Assembly: GCF_018343695.1 (NCBI RefSeq)
Contig: NZ_JAGYPJ010000001.1
Location: forward strand, 4,005,744 to 4,069,743
Direction of reading: 5' to 3'
DNA length: 64,000 bases
DNA from: Lederbergia citrisecunda
Lineage (GTDB): Bacteria > Bacillota > Bacilli > Bacillales > Bacillaceae_C
Part shown: one piece after another, positions 32,990 to 40,925 of the stretch
How positions within the stretch are numbered: the first letter of the stretch is position 1
How the letters are laid out: each line of letters begins with the position of its first letter
Program-made: the position numbers and the translations under genes
Notes under the pieces: generated by a model
What the model was told of the DNA's origin: nothing
Database searches by the model: none
What the model saw: only the letters and a program-made list of their open reading frames with translations

Positions 32990-33349
32990 TTAATCTTTTT
33001 CGCCCTTCATAATTTCCCACATCTTACGAAGTTTCAGTAAATCTTCTTCTGGTGATTGTGGTAATTCTCTGTGCCATCGTCTTAGTTCAGGATCGTGTAT
33101 AAATGCTTTTAATTCTTTTTCTCCATCGTCATCTATGTATCCTGCAGCAATCATCAATTCGTTTTGCGGTACATCTAACGGACCTGAAAGTTTTTTAAGA
33201 ATTTCAGCAGAGGGAATTCCTCTTTTACCATTCTCTAATTGTGATAAGTATGAATTTGAGACACCAGAATATAATTCTAATTGACGAATAGTTAAATTTC
33301 TTTGTTTCCTAAATTTTTTAATATATTCTCCAAATTCTTCTACCTTCAT
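32990..33349 (-). CDS. XRE family transcriptional regulator
   Basis: 119 residues with an N-terminal Cro/CI-type helix-turn-helix (EYIKKFRKQRNLTIRQLE, then VSNSYLSQLENGKRGIPS) and a short acidic C-terminal tail with a LRRWHRELP helix. Upstream (33370-33390) is an AT-rich GTAAA-CTTT-TTTAC dyad, a plausible operator. It precedes the membrane protein and lipoprotein genes and may control them. The similarity is to stand-alone SinR-like or phage-repressor-like proteins. Confidence 0.88.
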   Translation of the reverse strand: MKVEEFGEYIKKFRKQRNLTIRQLELYSGVSNSYLSQLENGKRGIPSAEILKKLSGPLDVPQNELMIAAGYIDDDGEKELKAFIHDPELRRWHRELPQSPEEDLLKLRKMWEIMKGEKD

Positions 33350-33492
33350 TTGCAGTCACCTACCCACATTATAGTAAACTTTTTTACATTTAATAGAAAA
33401 TATTAAAAAAAGTGCTTTCAAAAGTAAATTTATTAGGTTGATGTGATTACAACAGCAAGATTACAAACACTGGCTGAAAAGGCGTTGATAGT

Positions 33493-33771
33493 ATGAAAAA
33501 TAATTTAAGGACGTTGATAGTTGCAGGGAGAAGACTAAAGAAGAGAGGGGGCATTTTTATATGTGTGGGATTATGCAAAAGAATGAACAAGATACATACA
33601 GCAGGAACACATACAGCATTTATTAGGAAAAAGAACTTTATTTTAGATAAATTGCTAGCTGTTGGAGTGACGCATTCGCAACAGGGACAGTACATTAGAA
33701 ACCTAGATTATGAGGAATTGTGTCAAAATACTCATTTTCAAATTATTTCTAATTTAAAAATAGCCCACTAA
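33493..33771 (+). CDS. possible FbpA-like basic protein (low confidence)
   Basis: 92 residues, strongly basic. The second half, RKKNFILDKLLAVGV followed by LDYEELCQ, resembles the Fur-regulated basic protein FbpA family (K-x-F/Y-LI-DKL-x-x-x-G). The N-terminal half looks unrelated and no ribosome binding site precedes the ATG, so either the real start is further in (for example ATG 33583) or this is a fragment. If FbpA-like, it would be an iron-sparing helper. Evidence is thin. Confidence 0.35.
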   Translation: MKNNLRTLIVAGRRLKKRGGIFICVGLCKRMNKIHTAGTHTAFIRKKNFILDKLLAVGVTHSQQGQYIRNLDYEELCQNTHFQIISNLKIAH

Positions 33772-33779
33772 GGGCGTTA

Positions 33780-34043
33780 TCATTTTTCACATGCAATTCC
33801 ATCTTTATCTCTATCTAACTTCATGTTTGCGTTATAGAGGGAAGAAGAAACAAATGGTTTATATTTTGTTTTTCCTCCTTTATTCTTCACTTTTGATGAT
33901 TTAGCAACCCCGCCCTTGTAATCTTTATTTAATGCCGTGCAATTTTTGTAAGTTTTTACTTTTTGTTTTGCTTCCACTGTGTCAATAGTAGATAATCCAA
34001 AAACTAATCCTAAACCTAGAAGAACAGCTATTACTTTTTTCAT
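33780..34043 (-). CDS. excalibur calcium-binding domain protein
   Basis: 87 residues: a Sec signal peptide (KKVIAVLLGLGLVFGLS) and a C-terminal excalibur domain, identified by YKNCTALNKDYKGGV and the calcium-binding end DRDKDGIACE. These small secreted proteins bind calcium at the cell surface. I start at ATG 34043, preceded by GGGGG; the longer frame to 34076 includes that site. No operon partner is evident, and a gene-free stretch follows upstream. Confidence 0.88.
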   Translation of the reverse strand: MKKVIAVLLGLGLVFGLSTIDTVEAKQKVKTYKNCTALNKDYKGGVAKSSKVKNKGGKTKYKPFVSSSLYNANMKLDRDKDGIACEK

Positions 34044-34076
34044 TTCAATCCCCCTTATTTTGTGTGAATTTCCCAT

Positions 34077-34393
34077 TTATGGCTTATTATACAATTCTAT
34101 AAAGTAGAAAGAAACTACTAATATATAACAAAATAGAAGTAAATCGTAATGGTAATTGTTAGAACAGGAAATTATGAAACATTAGGGGCTTTCTCTCAGG
34201 AAGATGAATAGAGTATAAAGAGCACGCAGAAACAGAATAGATTTTTCCGAAAAGCTAAATATTCAATATAAATATATTAAAAAGCCCCATCTTATTTTCA
34301 GAGGAGCTAAATTATATACAAGCTATCCGCCAATAATTAGTGGCAAACAGTTGATTTATCCAATTTTTACTTATCCTATGGTGGTGTTAAAAT
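34077..34393. other. AT-rich intergenic stretch without recognisable features
   Basis: About 320 bases upstream of the excalibur gene. I see no convincing gene, RNA or repeat here; it should contain the promoter of the minus-strand gene at 34043. Confidence 0.5.
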
Positions 34394-34480
34394 GTTGTGA
34401 ATTCAACTGATTAGGAGTAAAATGTTTTCTGTAATACGGTGCATTAACGATGGGGACGTAGGTTTGAGTCCTATCACAAG
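34394..34480 (+). pseudogene. degenerate tRNA relic 2
   Basis: GTTGTGA (34394-34400) nearly pairs with TCACAAG (34474-34480) as an acceptor stem; CAACTGATTAGGAG resembles a D-arm, and GTAGG-TTTGAGT-CCTAT (34458-34474) is a paired T-arm with one change in the TTC loop. The anticodon region reads TCTGTAA, which would be a Thr(TGT) loop with U33 lost, and the total of 87 bases is too long. It is probably a dead tRNA-Thr-like gene, 14 bases before tRNA-Ser. Confidence 0.45.
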
Positions 34481-34494
34481 CATTCTTCAATAAT

Positions 34495-34584
34495 GGAGAA
34501 GTACCCAAGTCCGGCTGAAGGGGGCGCACTCGAAATGCGTTAGGGCGGGCAACTGCCGCGTGGGTTCGAATCCCACCTTCTCCG
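34495..34584 (+). tRNA. tRNA-Ser(CGA)
   Basis: 90 bases. Acceptor GGAGAAG / CTTCTCC with discriminator G, D-arm CCC/GGG, anticodon stem GCGCA/TGCGT with loop CTCGAAA (anticodon CGA), a long variable arm with GCGG/CCGC, and T-arm GTGGG-TTCGAAT-CCCAC. The long variable arm and G73 are serine identity features. It reads UCG codons. The CCA end is not encoded. Confidence 0.95.
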
Positions 34585-34595
34585 CTTTCAAAAAC

Positions 34596-35063
34596 CTATA
34601 TTAATTTCTTAATATCTAAGATTGTTTGTAAGTGCATTCCTTCGTGAAAAATCGTGCGAATCAATACTTGCTCGATCGTATGCATCCCCATTTCTGTTGG
34701 TGAAAATTCCTCTTCTAATCTATTTCCGTATTCTCTTTTTATTTCATTAGGCTGCTGCTCTAGTAAAATTTTTAGCTCGCTATAGGAAGGAGTGTCATTC
34801 GTAAAGTCCTTAGGTGTTGTACCAAACCCGAACCATTTATTGAATTCTTCTGGGACGGCTGTTTCTTCTTTTGTAACAGCTTGGATCCATAAATATTGGT
34901 CTAGATAAAGATGACCTAAATTCCAGCGAATATTATTGTTGAATCCTTTTGGTATGATTTCTGCCTTTTCTTCTGATACATTTTCTAGAACACCTAACAC
35001 ATAGCTCCGATACGATTCCATCTGATTAAATAATATTTCATGCCGTTGCTCCATCATAAACAC
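34596..35063 (-). CDS. DinB family protein
   Basis: 155 residues of the DinB/DUF664 four-helix-bundle superfamily, with the metal-binding histidines in WNLGHLYLDQYLW, MHTIEQVLIR and FHEGMHLQTI. Family members include metal-dependent enzymes such as thiol transferases (YfiT/bacillithiol transferases), but most are uncharacterised. The gene ends close to tRNA-Ser and is transcribed toward it. A weak GAGGTG site precedes the ATG. Distinct from the second DinB-type gene at 43687. Confidence 0.88.
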   Translation of the reverse strand: MFMMEQRHEILFNQMESYRSYVLGVLENVSEEKAEIIPKGFNNNIRWNLGHLYLDQYLWIQAVTKEETAVPEEFNKWFGFGTTPKDFTNDTPSYSELKILLEQQPNEIKREYGNRLEEEFSPTEMGMHTIEQVLIRTIFHEGMHLQTILDIKKLI

Positions 35064-35127
35064 CTCTTTGTTATTGATACCAATAAATTCAAGTAAACTA
35101 TCAATTTTTCCTGCATAAAATTAAAAA

Positions 35128-35160
35128 AGCTCTAATCTCAAAAAGATTAGAGCTTTCATT
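35128..35160. terminator. bidirectional rho-independent terminator
   Basis: Perfect 13-bp stem AAAGCTCTAATCT / AGATTAGAGCTTT (35128-35140 with 35146-35158), ending the minus-strand lipoprotein gene before the DinB gene. Confidence 0.9.
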
Positions 35161-35162
35161 TA

Positions 35163-35510
35163 TTATTTTTCTGGACGAAAAATTTTGTTATAAGTCAAAC
35201 GATCTTCTTCAAGATCTCTGATTTGTAAAATATTTCTCGTTTTTAAATATGAACTTTTGAAGCTTTTCCCATTCGCATTTTCAAACAAAATTACACGCTC
35301 ATCATCATTGTCACTTTCAAGGCTTTCTTTGTATGTAGCGTTAGGAATATATTCTTTGACAATGGAATATTCAGGGAATTTTGCTGCTTCACTTGTTTCG
35401 GATGCGTTATTTTCAACAGCGACATCCTTTTTATTTGTTGGCTGTTCGCCATTACTACAAGCAGCAGTTAGCAATAAAGTAGCCATTATTAAAAACAATA
35501 GTTTTTTCAT
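35163..35510 (-). CDS. small lipoprotein, 115 aa
   Basis: A lipoprotein signal peptide (KKLLFLIMATLLLTAAC, lipobox TAAC) is followed by an Asn/Lys-rich linker and an acidic domain with NATYKESLESDNDDERV and ILQIRDLEED. I do not recognise the family; it may be a surface sensor or peptidase-inhibitor-like protein. I use ATG 35510 after a CGGAGA site rather than the upstream in-frame start at 35561, because the signal peptide begins there. It is a single-gene unit with its own terminator. Confidence 0.7.
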   Translation of the reverse strand: MKKLLFLIMATLLLTAACSNGEQPTNKKDVAVENNASETSEAAKFPEYSIVKEYIPNATYKESLESDNDDERVILFENANGKSFKSSYLKTRNILQIRDLEEDRLTYNKIFRPEK

Positions 35511-35681
35511 GTTGTCATCTCCGTTCTTATAAAGATTTTTCCAAAAATAAATGCCACACATTTATAATTGGATTAGGCACTTTTGTTATAATAACGCCTA
35601 TGAAATTATATTGCAATAATTTTGCATTATTATTAATAATTCTTTAAATTAGTAAAAATCCAATAAAGAGTAGGCGGAATA

Positions 35682-36422
35682 ATGGGAAAAATGTTAGAAG
35701 TCGATCTATTTGAGCCAATTCAAAATTATTTTAAAAAAATAGGATATGCGGTTCATGGTGAGGTTCACCATTGTGATGTCGTGGCAGTAAAGGATGATCA
35801 GTTAATCATCGTAGAGTTAAAGCTAACCCTAAATATTGATCTCCTTATCCAAGCAACAAAGAGACAGCGTCTTACAGATATGGTGTATATTGCAGTTCCA
35901 AAACCTAGATTTGGTTTTCGTACGAAAAAGTGGAAAGATATTTGTTATTTGATTAGACGATTGGAATTAGGGCTGATTATTGTGTCATTTCAAACGTCTG
36001 GTGCATATGCGGAGGTTAAAATACATCCGAGTCCTTTCGATCGCAATAAGAGTATGCGTTTAAGCAAGAAGAAAAGAGACAATCTCATAAAAGAAATAAA
36101 TGGTAGGAGTGGAGACTATAATGTTGGTGGCAGTACTCAGACTAAAATCATGACAGCTTATAAGGAAAATTGTATATACATTGCGTGCTGTTTTGAACGT
36201 TTTGGACCACTTTCTCCAAAAAGATTACGCGAAATAGGAACTGGAGACAAAACCCTTTCAATCCTTCATAAGAATTATTATGGCTGGTTTGAGAGAGTAA
36301 AAAGAGGGACTTACATAATTAGTGAAAAAGGAAAAAAAGAAATAAAGTTATTTCCTGAATTAGTTACATATTATTACAAATCCATCGGTGAAACTGAATC
36401 TTCTTCCTCAACTAGAACGTAA
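35682..36422 (+). CDS. DUF2161 protein with PD-(D/E)XK nuclease-like fold
   Basis: 246 residues. The N-terminal half has the pattern of a PD-(D/E)XK phosphodiesterase: a helix with FEPIQNYFKKIGY, then HCDVVAV (acidic), and LIIVELKLTLN (E-x-K). A Lys/Arg-rich middle and a C-terminal winged-helix-like part (LSPKRLREIGT ... GWFERVKRGTY) follow. This matches DUF2161, described as a nuclease-fold protein of unknown target. It is followed 23 bases later by a coiled-coil protein gene; the two could act together. AGGCGG site before the ATG. Confidence 0.78.
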   Translation: MGKMLEVDLFEPIQNYFKKIGYAVHGEVHHCDVVAVKDDQLIIVELKLTLNIDLLIQATKRQRLTDMVYIAVPKPRFGFRTKKWKDICYLIRRLELGLIIVSFQTSGAYAEVKIHPSPFDRNKSMRLSKKKRDNLIKEINGRSGDYNVGGSTQTKIMTAYKENCIYIACCFERFGPLSPKRLREIGTGDKTLSILHKNYYGWFERVKRGTYIISEKGKKEIKLFPELVTYYYKSIGETESSSSTRT

Positions 36423-36445
36423 TTCCTAGATAAGGGGGTGTCTCT

Positions 36446-37396
36446 ATGAGGCAAGACATATATGAACGGCAAATGGAACTGACTACGAAGAGGTCTGAGC
36501 GGGACCGTATTAAGCGTCGATTAGATGGAGCGGAAAAAAGATTACACGAGGCGATGGAACTTCGTGACAGATTGTATAGACAATTAACGAAGGAACAGCA
36601 AGATATCGCAAAGCTCGGGAGGTTTTCATTTATCAATAAAATTAAGACATGGACCGGAAAATGGGATGAAGAAATGGAGAAGGAAATGGCTGAGGCCGCG
36701 GAAGCCGAGTTAAAATATAATGAAGCAGAAAAGACAGTGACGGACCTTAAAGAGGAAACAGAGGAATTTCAAAAAGAAATGCGAAATCCCGACTTCACTT
36801 ACATTGATGAGGACTGGGCCGATTTTTTAAAGGAAAAAGAAACATGGATAAGACAAAATGATTCGATTGCTAGTGGCACATTACAAAAAATTGCAGATGA
36901 GAGAGTAATGCTTCGATCGATGCTTCGCGAAATAGGAGAAGCGCAAGGCGCAGGTCAAAAAGCAAACAATCTGCTCAATGCAGCAATTGACAAGTTAGGC
37001 TCTGCGGAAGGAACGTCATTATGGGATACTTTTCTAGGTGGAGGAATAATCGTATCCGCCATTAAATATTCTCAAATTAACAGCTCTGAAGATTTGATTC
37101 ATCTTGCGCAGCGTGCTTTACGCCATTTTGAAACTGAATTGATGGATGTGCAAAACATTGCAACGGAATCACTCACAATAAATAAAAAGGATTTTTATAA
37201 TTTTACAGATTTATTTTTTGATAATATCTTTTCTGATTGGATGGTTCATTCTAGAATTACAGATTCAAAAGGTAAGCTTAAACAAGTCCTGATTGATGTT
37301 CGCCGCATTCAAGAGGGACTGGCAAGGAAGCACGACGAAATAATCCATGAACTAAAAAGGCTGGATAATCAGGAGCAGGACATCATAATTTCATAA
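36446..37396 (+). CDS. coiled-coil protein, 316 aa
   Basis: Heptad-rich and highly charged. Residues about 1-60 and 75-125 form strong coiled coils (KRSERDRIKRRLDGAEKRL, EKEMAEAAEAELKYNEAEK); the middle holds a small glycine-rich hydrophobic segment (LWDTFLGGGIIVSAIK); a C-terminal coil follows (GLARKHDEIIHELKRL). No catalytic motif or membrane helix. AAGGGGGTG precedes the ATG. Its gene follows the DUF2161 gene by 23 bases, and both end before a strong terminator, so they form an operon. I cannot assign a family. Confidence 0.7.
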   Translation: MRQDIYERQMELTTKRSERDRIKRRLDGAEKRLHEAMELRDRLYRQLTKEQQDIAKLGRFSFINKIKTWTGKWDEEMEKEMAEAAEAELKYNEAEKTVTDLKEETEEFQKEMRNPDFTYIDEDWADFLKEKETWIRQNDSIASGTLQKIADERVMLRSMLREIGEAQGAGQKANNLLNAAIDKLGSAEGTSLWDTFLGGGIIVSAIKYSQINSSEDLIHLAQRALRHFETELMDVQNIATESLTINKKDFYNFTDLFFDNIFSDWMVHSRITDSKGKLKQVLIDVRRIQEGLARKHDEIIHELKRLDNQEQDIIIS

Positions 37397-37411
37397 AATT
37401 ATATTAATACT

Positions 37412-37455
37412 AACACGTATGAAACAAATACACTTTTTCATACGTGTTTTTTTAT
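37412..37455 (+). terminator. rho-independent terminator after the DUF2161/coiled-coil operon
   Basis: AACACGTATGAAA pairs with TTTCATACGTGTT (37412-37424 with 37436-37448) and T residues follow. Confidence 0.88.
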
Positions 37456-37627
37456 GTGTGTAGGGTTTAGCTTTTCTGTTCCGTCTATAGAAGTGTCATG
37501 ATTAAAAAATATGATCCTACTTAAAAAATCAGTCTCAGGTCTTAGCTAATCATTAGTCTGTGGCGGGGTTCATCTGTTAATAAAATTTCGTATGCTAAAA
37601 GAGAACCAATGAAAGGGTTGAATAGCA

Positions 37628-38749
37628 TTGAAAAAGATTTTACTTTTTCCACTGTTAAGAATGCCATCAGGACATCATCAAGTTGCCGATACAATCTCAA
37701 GCTATATACAAAAAAGAAACCCAACAACTATATGCAAAAAAATAGATTTACTGAGTGCTTGGAATCCGTTTGTAGAAAGTGTTGTAACACGTACTTACCT
37801 GGAATGGATTCATTATTTTCCAAAGTCATATGCTTGGACTTATCGTCAAATGGCGCATACTTCAAAATCACAGCGTTCTTATAAATACTATGAAATTCTA
37901 TTTATTAAAAAAATGAAGCAAATATTATTAGAGGAAAATCCCGATCTTATCATATGTACACATGGCTTTCCATCTTATATCCTCAGTAAATTAAAAATGA
38001 AAAATCCAGATATCGCTCCTGTAATCAATGTTTATACAGATTTTTTCATTAATGATGTGTGGGGCAAAGAGGGAATTGATTATCATTTTGTGCCTAATCA
38101 AAAAATGAAGAAAGAACTCGTGCATAGGAATAATATCCCAGAAGATCTAATATATGTAACGGGAATACCGACTGCTGAACAAATAGAAGAAAGCTATAGA
38201 ACGAAGAAGACAAATACAAATTACCGAGTTCTTGTTTCAGGAGGAAGTGTCGGTCTTGGCAATATTAAAGAACTAATGAAGCAACAAACGAATCAATCGA
38301 ACGTTGAATATTTCGTTTTATGTGGAAAAAATCAACATCTATTTCGCAAAATAGAAAAGCTAAATAGTATAAATATCCATCCACTTCCATACATCAATTC
38401 CCGAAAAGAAATGAACCATTTATACGATGAGGTGGATGCTATCGTAACAAAGCCAGGTGGTGTAACGATTAGTGAGGCATTGAAAAAAAGGTTGCCAATT
38501 TTTATCCATTCTGCGCTTCCTGGACAAGAGGAAATCAATTTACAGCAATTAAAAGAGCTGAAACTAGTCTATGAAATTAAGCAAAATCAATCCTTGTCAG
38601 AGCAAATAATAGATTTTTTCAGTCGCTCATCATTTGATCATTTTCAGCATTCATTGAGATCTTACTTAATGGAATTGAAAAATGGAAATCCCGATGATAT
38701 TTCAAATATGATTCAGTCCGTAATGGAACAAAAAAGGATTACAGTCTAA
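37628..38749 (+). CDS. MGDG synthase/UgtP-type glycosyltransferase
   Basis: 373 residues with a GT-B fold. The N-terminal MGDG-synthase domain is visible (PLLRMPSGHHQVADTI, then VIVCTHGFPSYI-like IICTHGFPSY), and a C-terminal donor-binding part with VSGGSVGLGN and AIVTKPGGVTISEA. Enzymes of this kind add sugars to diacylglycerol (UgtP) to make glycolipids. TTG start with an AAAGGG site. It overlaps the DedA gene by one base, forming a three-gene lipid operon. The exact acceptor is unknown. Confidence 0.86.
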   Translation: MKKILLFPLLRMPSGHHQVADTISSYIQKRNPTTICKKIDLLSAWNPFVESVVTRTYLEWIHYFPKSYAWTYRQMAHTSKSQRSYKYYEILFIKKMKQILLEENPDLIICTHGFPSYILSKLKMKNPDIAPVINVYTDFFINDVWGKEGIDYHFVPNQKMKKELVHRNNIPEDLIYVTGIPTAEQIEESYRTKKTNTNYRVLVSGGSVGLGNIKELMKQQTNQSNVEYFVLCGKNQHLFRKIEKLNSINIHPLPYINSRKEMNHLYDEVDAIVTKPGGVTISEALKKRLPIFIHSALPGQEEINLQQLKELKLVYEIKQNQSLSEQIIDFFSRSSFDHFQHSLRSYLMELKNGNPDDISNMIQSVMEQKRITV

Positions 38750-39357
38750 TGATTCAACAATTTTTAGAATGGCTCAATACAATTGGAATACCAGGGTTAT
38801 TTATCGTGATGTTTTTAGAGGGTTCTTCTTTGCCGTTTCCGGGATTAATTGTTGTTTTGTCATATGGCTATGTCTTGTCCCCAGGATATGTACAGACAAT
38901 ATTTTTAGCCGTTGGGATGGCAATCTCATATAGTCTTTCAAGTTTAATCCCGTACTTTTTGGGACAGAAGCTCGAGAAGCATTTTCCGAAACGATTTAAA
39001 CAAGGATTGGAAAAAGGGACCGCCTTTTTTAAACGATATGGGATCTGGAGTATCGCGTTGTCCCGACCTTTTGGAATTGGAAATTATATTTCTTATGTTG
39101 CTGGTATGAGCAAAGTGAACGTATTAAAGTATTTAATTTTAACATTTATCGGTATCTATCCTTGGTCTTATGTCATGGTTTTACTTGGGGATTATTTTAA
39201 AGGGAATTATGAAGCATTTAAATCGTATTTTAGCTCTTTTGGAATTTATGGATATGGAATTGCCATTATAGCCATTTTATCGATTTTTACACTTTTTTTA
39301 ATAAAGCGAAGAAAAAGGGTTTATACAGGATTAAGAGAGGGAGGTCACAGCAATTGA
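38749..39357 (+). CDS. DedA family (VTT domain) membrane protein
   Basis: 202 residues with about five membrane segments. It has the DedA motifs: FLEGSSLPFPGL near residue 25 and the conserved arginine segment SRPFGIGNYISYVAGM. DedA proteins flip or recycle membrane lipids such as undecaprenyl phosphate or phosphatidylethanolamine. It overlaps the glycosyltransferase stop (TAATG) and the next gene's TTG start. This position suggests a role in lipid handling with its neighbours. Confidence 0.92.
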   Translation: MIQQFLEWLNTIGIPGLFIVMFLEGSSLPFPGLIVVLSYGYVLSPGYVQTIFLAVGMAISYSLSSLIPYFLGQKLEKHFPKRFKQGLEKGTAFFKRYGIWSIALSRPFGIGNYISYVAGMSKVNVLKYLILTFIGIYPWSYVMVLLGDYFKGNYEAFKSYFSSFGIYGYGIAIIAILSIFTLFLIKRRKRVYTGLREGGHSN

Positions 39358-40145
39358 AAAAAACAGGACTTTCATTAGGGGGTGGCTCTCTTAGGGGTGT
39401 TGCCCATATCGGAGTATTAAAGGAATTAATGAATCAGAATATAGAAATTACACATATAGCAGGAACGAGTGCAGGAGCGGTAGTCGGAGGGCTGTTTGCA
39501 AGCGGGATGCATCCCGAACAGATGAAAAATGTTCTTCACGATTTATCAATCCGTCGGCATATTGATATTGGATTTAATCGTAAAGGCTGGATCAAAGGAG
39601 ATCGGATTTATCAGACTCTATTAAAGCTGACAGAAGGGAAGCACTTTTCTGATTTGGATATTCCTTTTGCCGTTATTTGTGTCGACTTAGTATCCGGGGA
39701 GATGATGGTTATTGATTCCGGAGAAGTGGCAATCGCAATCCGTGCTAGCATTGCCATCCCTGGTGTCTTTTCACCTGTTGAAATAGGAAATAAAATTTTA
39801 GTAGACGGATATATTTTGAATAATAATCCGGCTGATATCGTCAGAAAGATGGGAGCTGAAAAAGTAACGTCCGTTAAAGTACAAAGCTCTCATGTTCATC
39901 AGCCTACAAATCTATTTTCAATGTTAAATAGATATATTGATATTGCAAGTGACCAAAACACGGATCGCTGTCTCGAAGAGCATGCCGATCTGCTAATTGA
40001 CATCGATTTACAAGACATCGGTCGATTTGAAACAAAATCTTTATCGAAAGTCATTGAGTTAGGTCAGCTCGAAGCGCAAAAGGTTCTTTTCCAAAGGCAA
40101 AGTAAGGTCATTTATATTGATCAGTGGATGCAGAAGGTCCATTAA
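39354..40145 (+). CDS. patatin-like phospholipase
   Basis: 263 residues. The oxyanion-hole GGGSLRGVAHIG, the nucleophile elbow GTSAG and the Asp of the dyad in VDGYILNNNPADIV are all present. Patatin-family enzymes are serine acyl hydrolases that cleave phospholipids or other lipids. TTG start after GGGAGG, overlapping the DedA gene by four bases. It completes a glycosyltransferase-DedA-patatin operon whose members all act on membrane lipid. A terminator follows. Confidence 0.92.
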   Translation: MKKTGLSLGGGSLRGVAHIGVLKELMNQNIEITHIAGTSAGAVVGGLFASGMHPEQMKNVLHDLSIRRHIDIGFNRKGWIKGDRIYQTLLKLTEGKHFSDLDIPFAVICVDLVSGEMMVIDSGEVAIAIRASIAIPGVFSPVEIGNKILVDGYILNNNPADIVRKMGAEKVTSVKVQSSHVHQPTNLFSMLNRYIDIASDQNTDRCLEEHADLLIDIDLQDIGRFETKSLSKVIELGQLEAQKVLFQRQSKVIYIDQWMQKVH

Positions 40146-40169
40146 GATTTAATAATAGCTAAAGATAAT

Positions 40170-40203
40170 ACCTTGTCCATGTGGGCAAGGTGTTTATATT
40201 TTT
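40170..40203 (+). terminator. rho-independent terminator after the patatin gene
   Basis: ACCTTGTCC pairs with GGGCAAGGT (40170-40178 with 40183-40191) and a T-rich tract follows. Confidence 0.75.
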
Positions 40204-40283
40204 GTGTGATAAATTTGAAAAAAAATATAACTTAATGAAACAAAGTCCAAAATTTTCCGTCTTTAGATTTGGGAGGTTCTGGG

Positions 40284-40709
40284 ATGATAAAAAAGTTTTC
40301 ACTAATCATAATCACATTTGCACTTTTTGGAGCTTTTTTATATGGATATATGGTTTTGCAATATAAAGAAAAAAAGATAAATGAAGTTGCAAATATACAG
40401 TATGGTGATATTACAAAAATAGTTTTTTTTGATGGGAGAGGTAACAATCCACCGATAACTCTTGAAGATAAACAGAAAATAACTGAATTTGAACAACTAC
40501 TGGACAGATGTAAATTAAAAAAGGAAAAACTACACGATCATTCTAAGGAATGGATTTATAGAGCGGATTTCTATAAAGGCGATAATCAACTGACGAGTAT
40601 TACTTTTTCAAATCTATTACAAATTGATGGGAGATTCTATAACATTGTGGAAGGCGATTTATCTCCAGATACAATCCATCATTTTTTAAAATCCGCAAAT
40701 TTGGATTAA
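40284..40709 (+). CDS. membrane-anchored hypothetical protein, 141 aa
   Basis: One N-terminal membrane helix (about residues 6-26), then an extracytoplasmic domain of about 110 residues with alternating strands (DITKIVFFDGRG, WIYRADFYKGDN, SITFSNLLQIDG) and a final helix. I start at ATG 40284, seven bases after GGGAGG; the in-frame TTG at 40269 overlaps that site. No family name is certain; it resembles the DUF5301-like group of small exported proteins. It stands alone with a terminator. Confidence 0.7.
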   Translation: MIKKFSLIIITFALFGAFLYGYMVLQYKEKKINEVANIQYGDITKIVFFDGRGNNPPITLEDKQKITEFEQLLDRCKLKKEKLHDHSKEWIYRADFYKGDNQLTSITFSNLLQIDGRFYNIVEGDLSPDTIHHFLKSANLD

Positions 40710-40894
40710 AAAGTAAATAAGTTATTTCAATTGAGTTTTAATAAATAAAAAGTGGCGAATAAGAAAGCTACTATACTGAATCTAATTTGAAATCACGCTA
40801 GTTGGGTAGTATCGACAGGTTTATTTAGCAAAATCACGAAGGTGAAGAACAAATATATACAACCAGGAATAAGAAGAATAATATTCACCACTTT

Positions 40895-40925
40895 AAAGGG
40901 ACTTTCGAAAAAGTCCCTTTTTCAA
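40895..40925. terminator. bidirectional terminator
   Basis: AAAGGGACTT / AAGTCCCTTT (40895-40904 with 40911-40920) with flanking A and T runs, between convergent genes. Confidence 0.9.

Noticed and set aside
31999-33349. Prophage region suggested by the XRE regulator
   Set aside because: No integrase, capsid, lysis or replication genes are found; a small regulatory group next to tRNA relics is all that can be supported.
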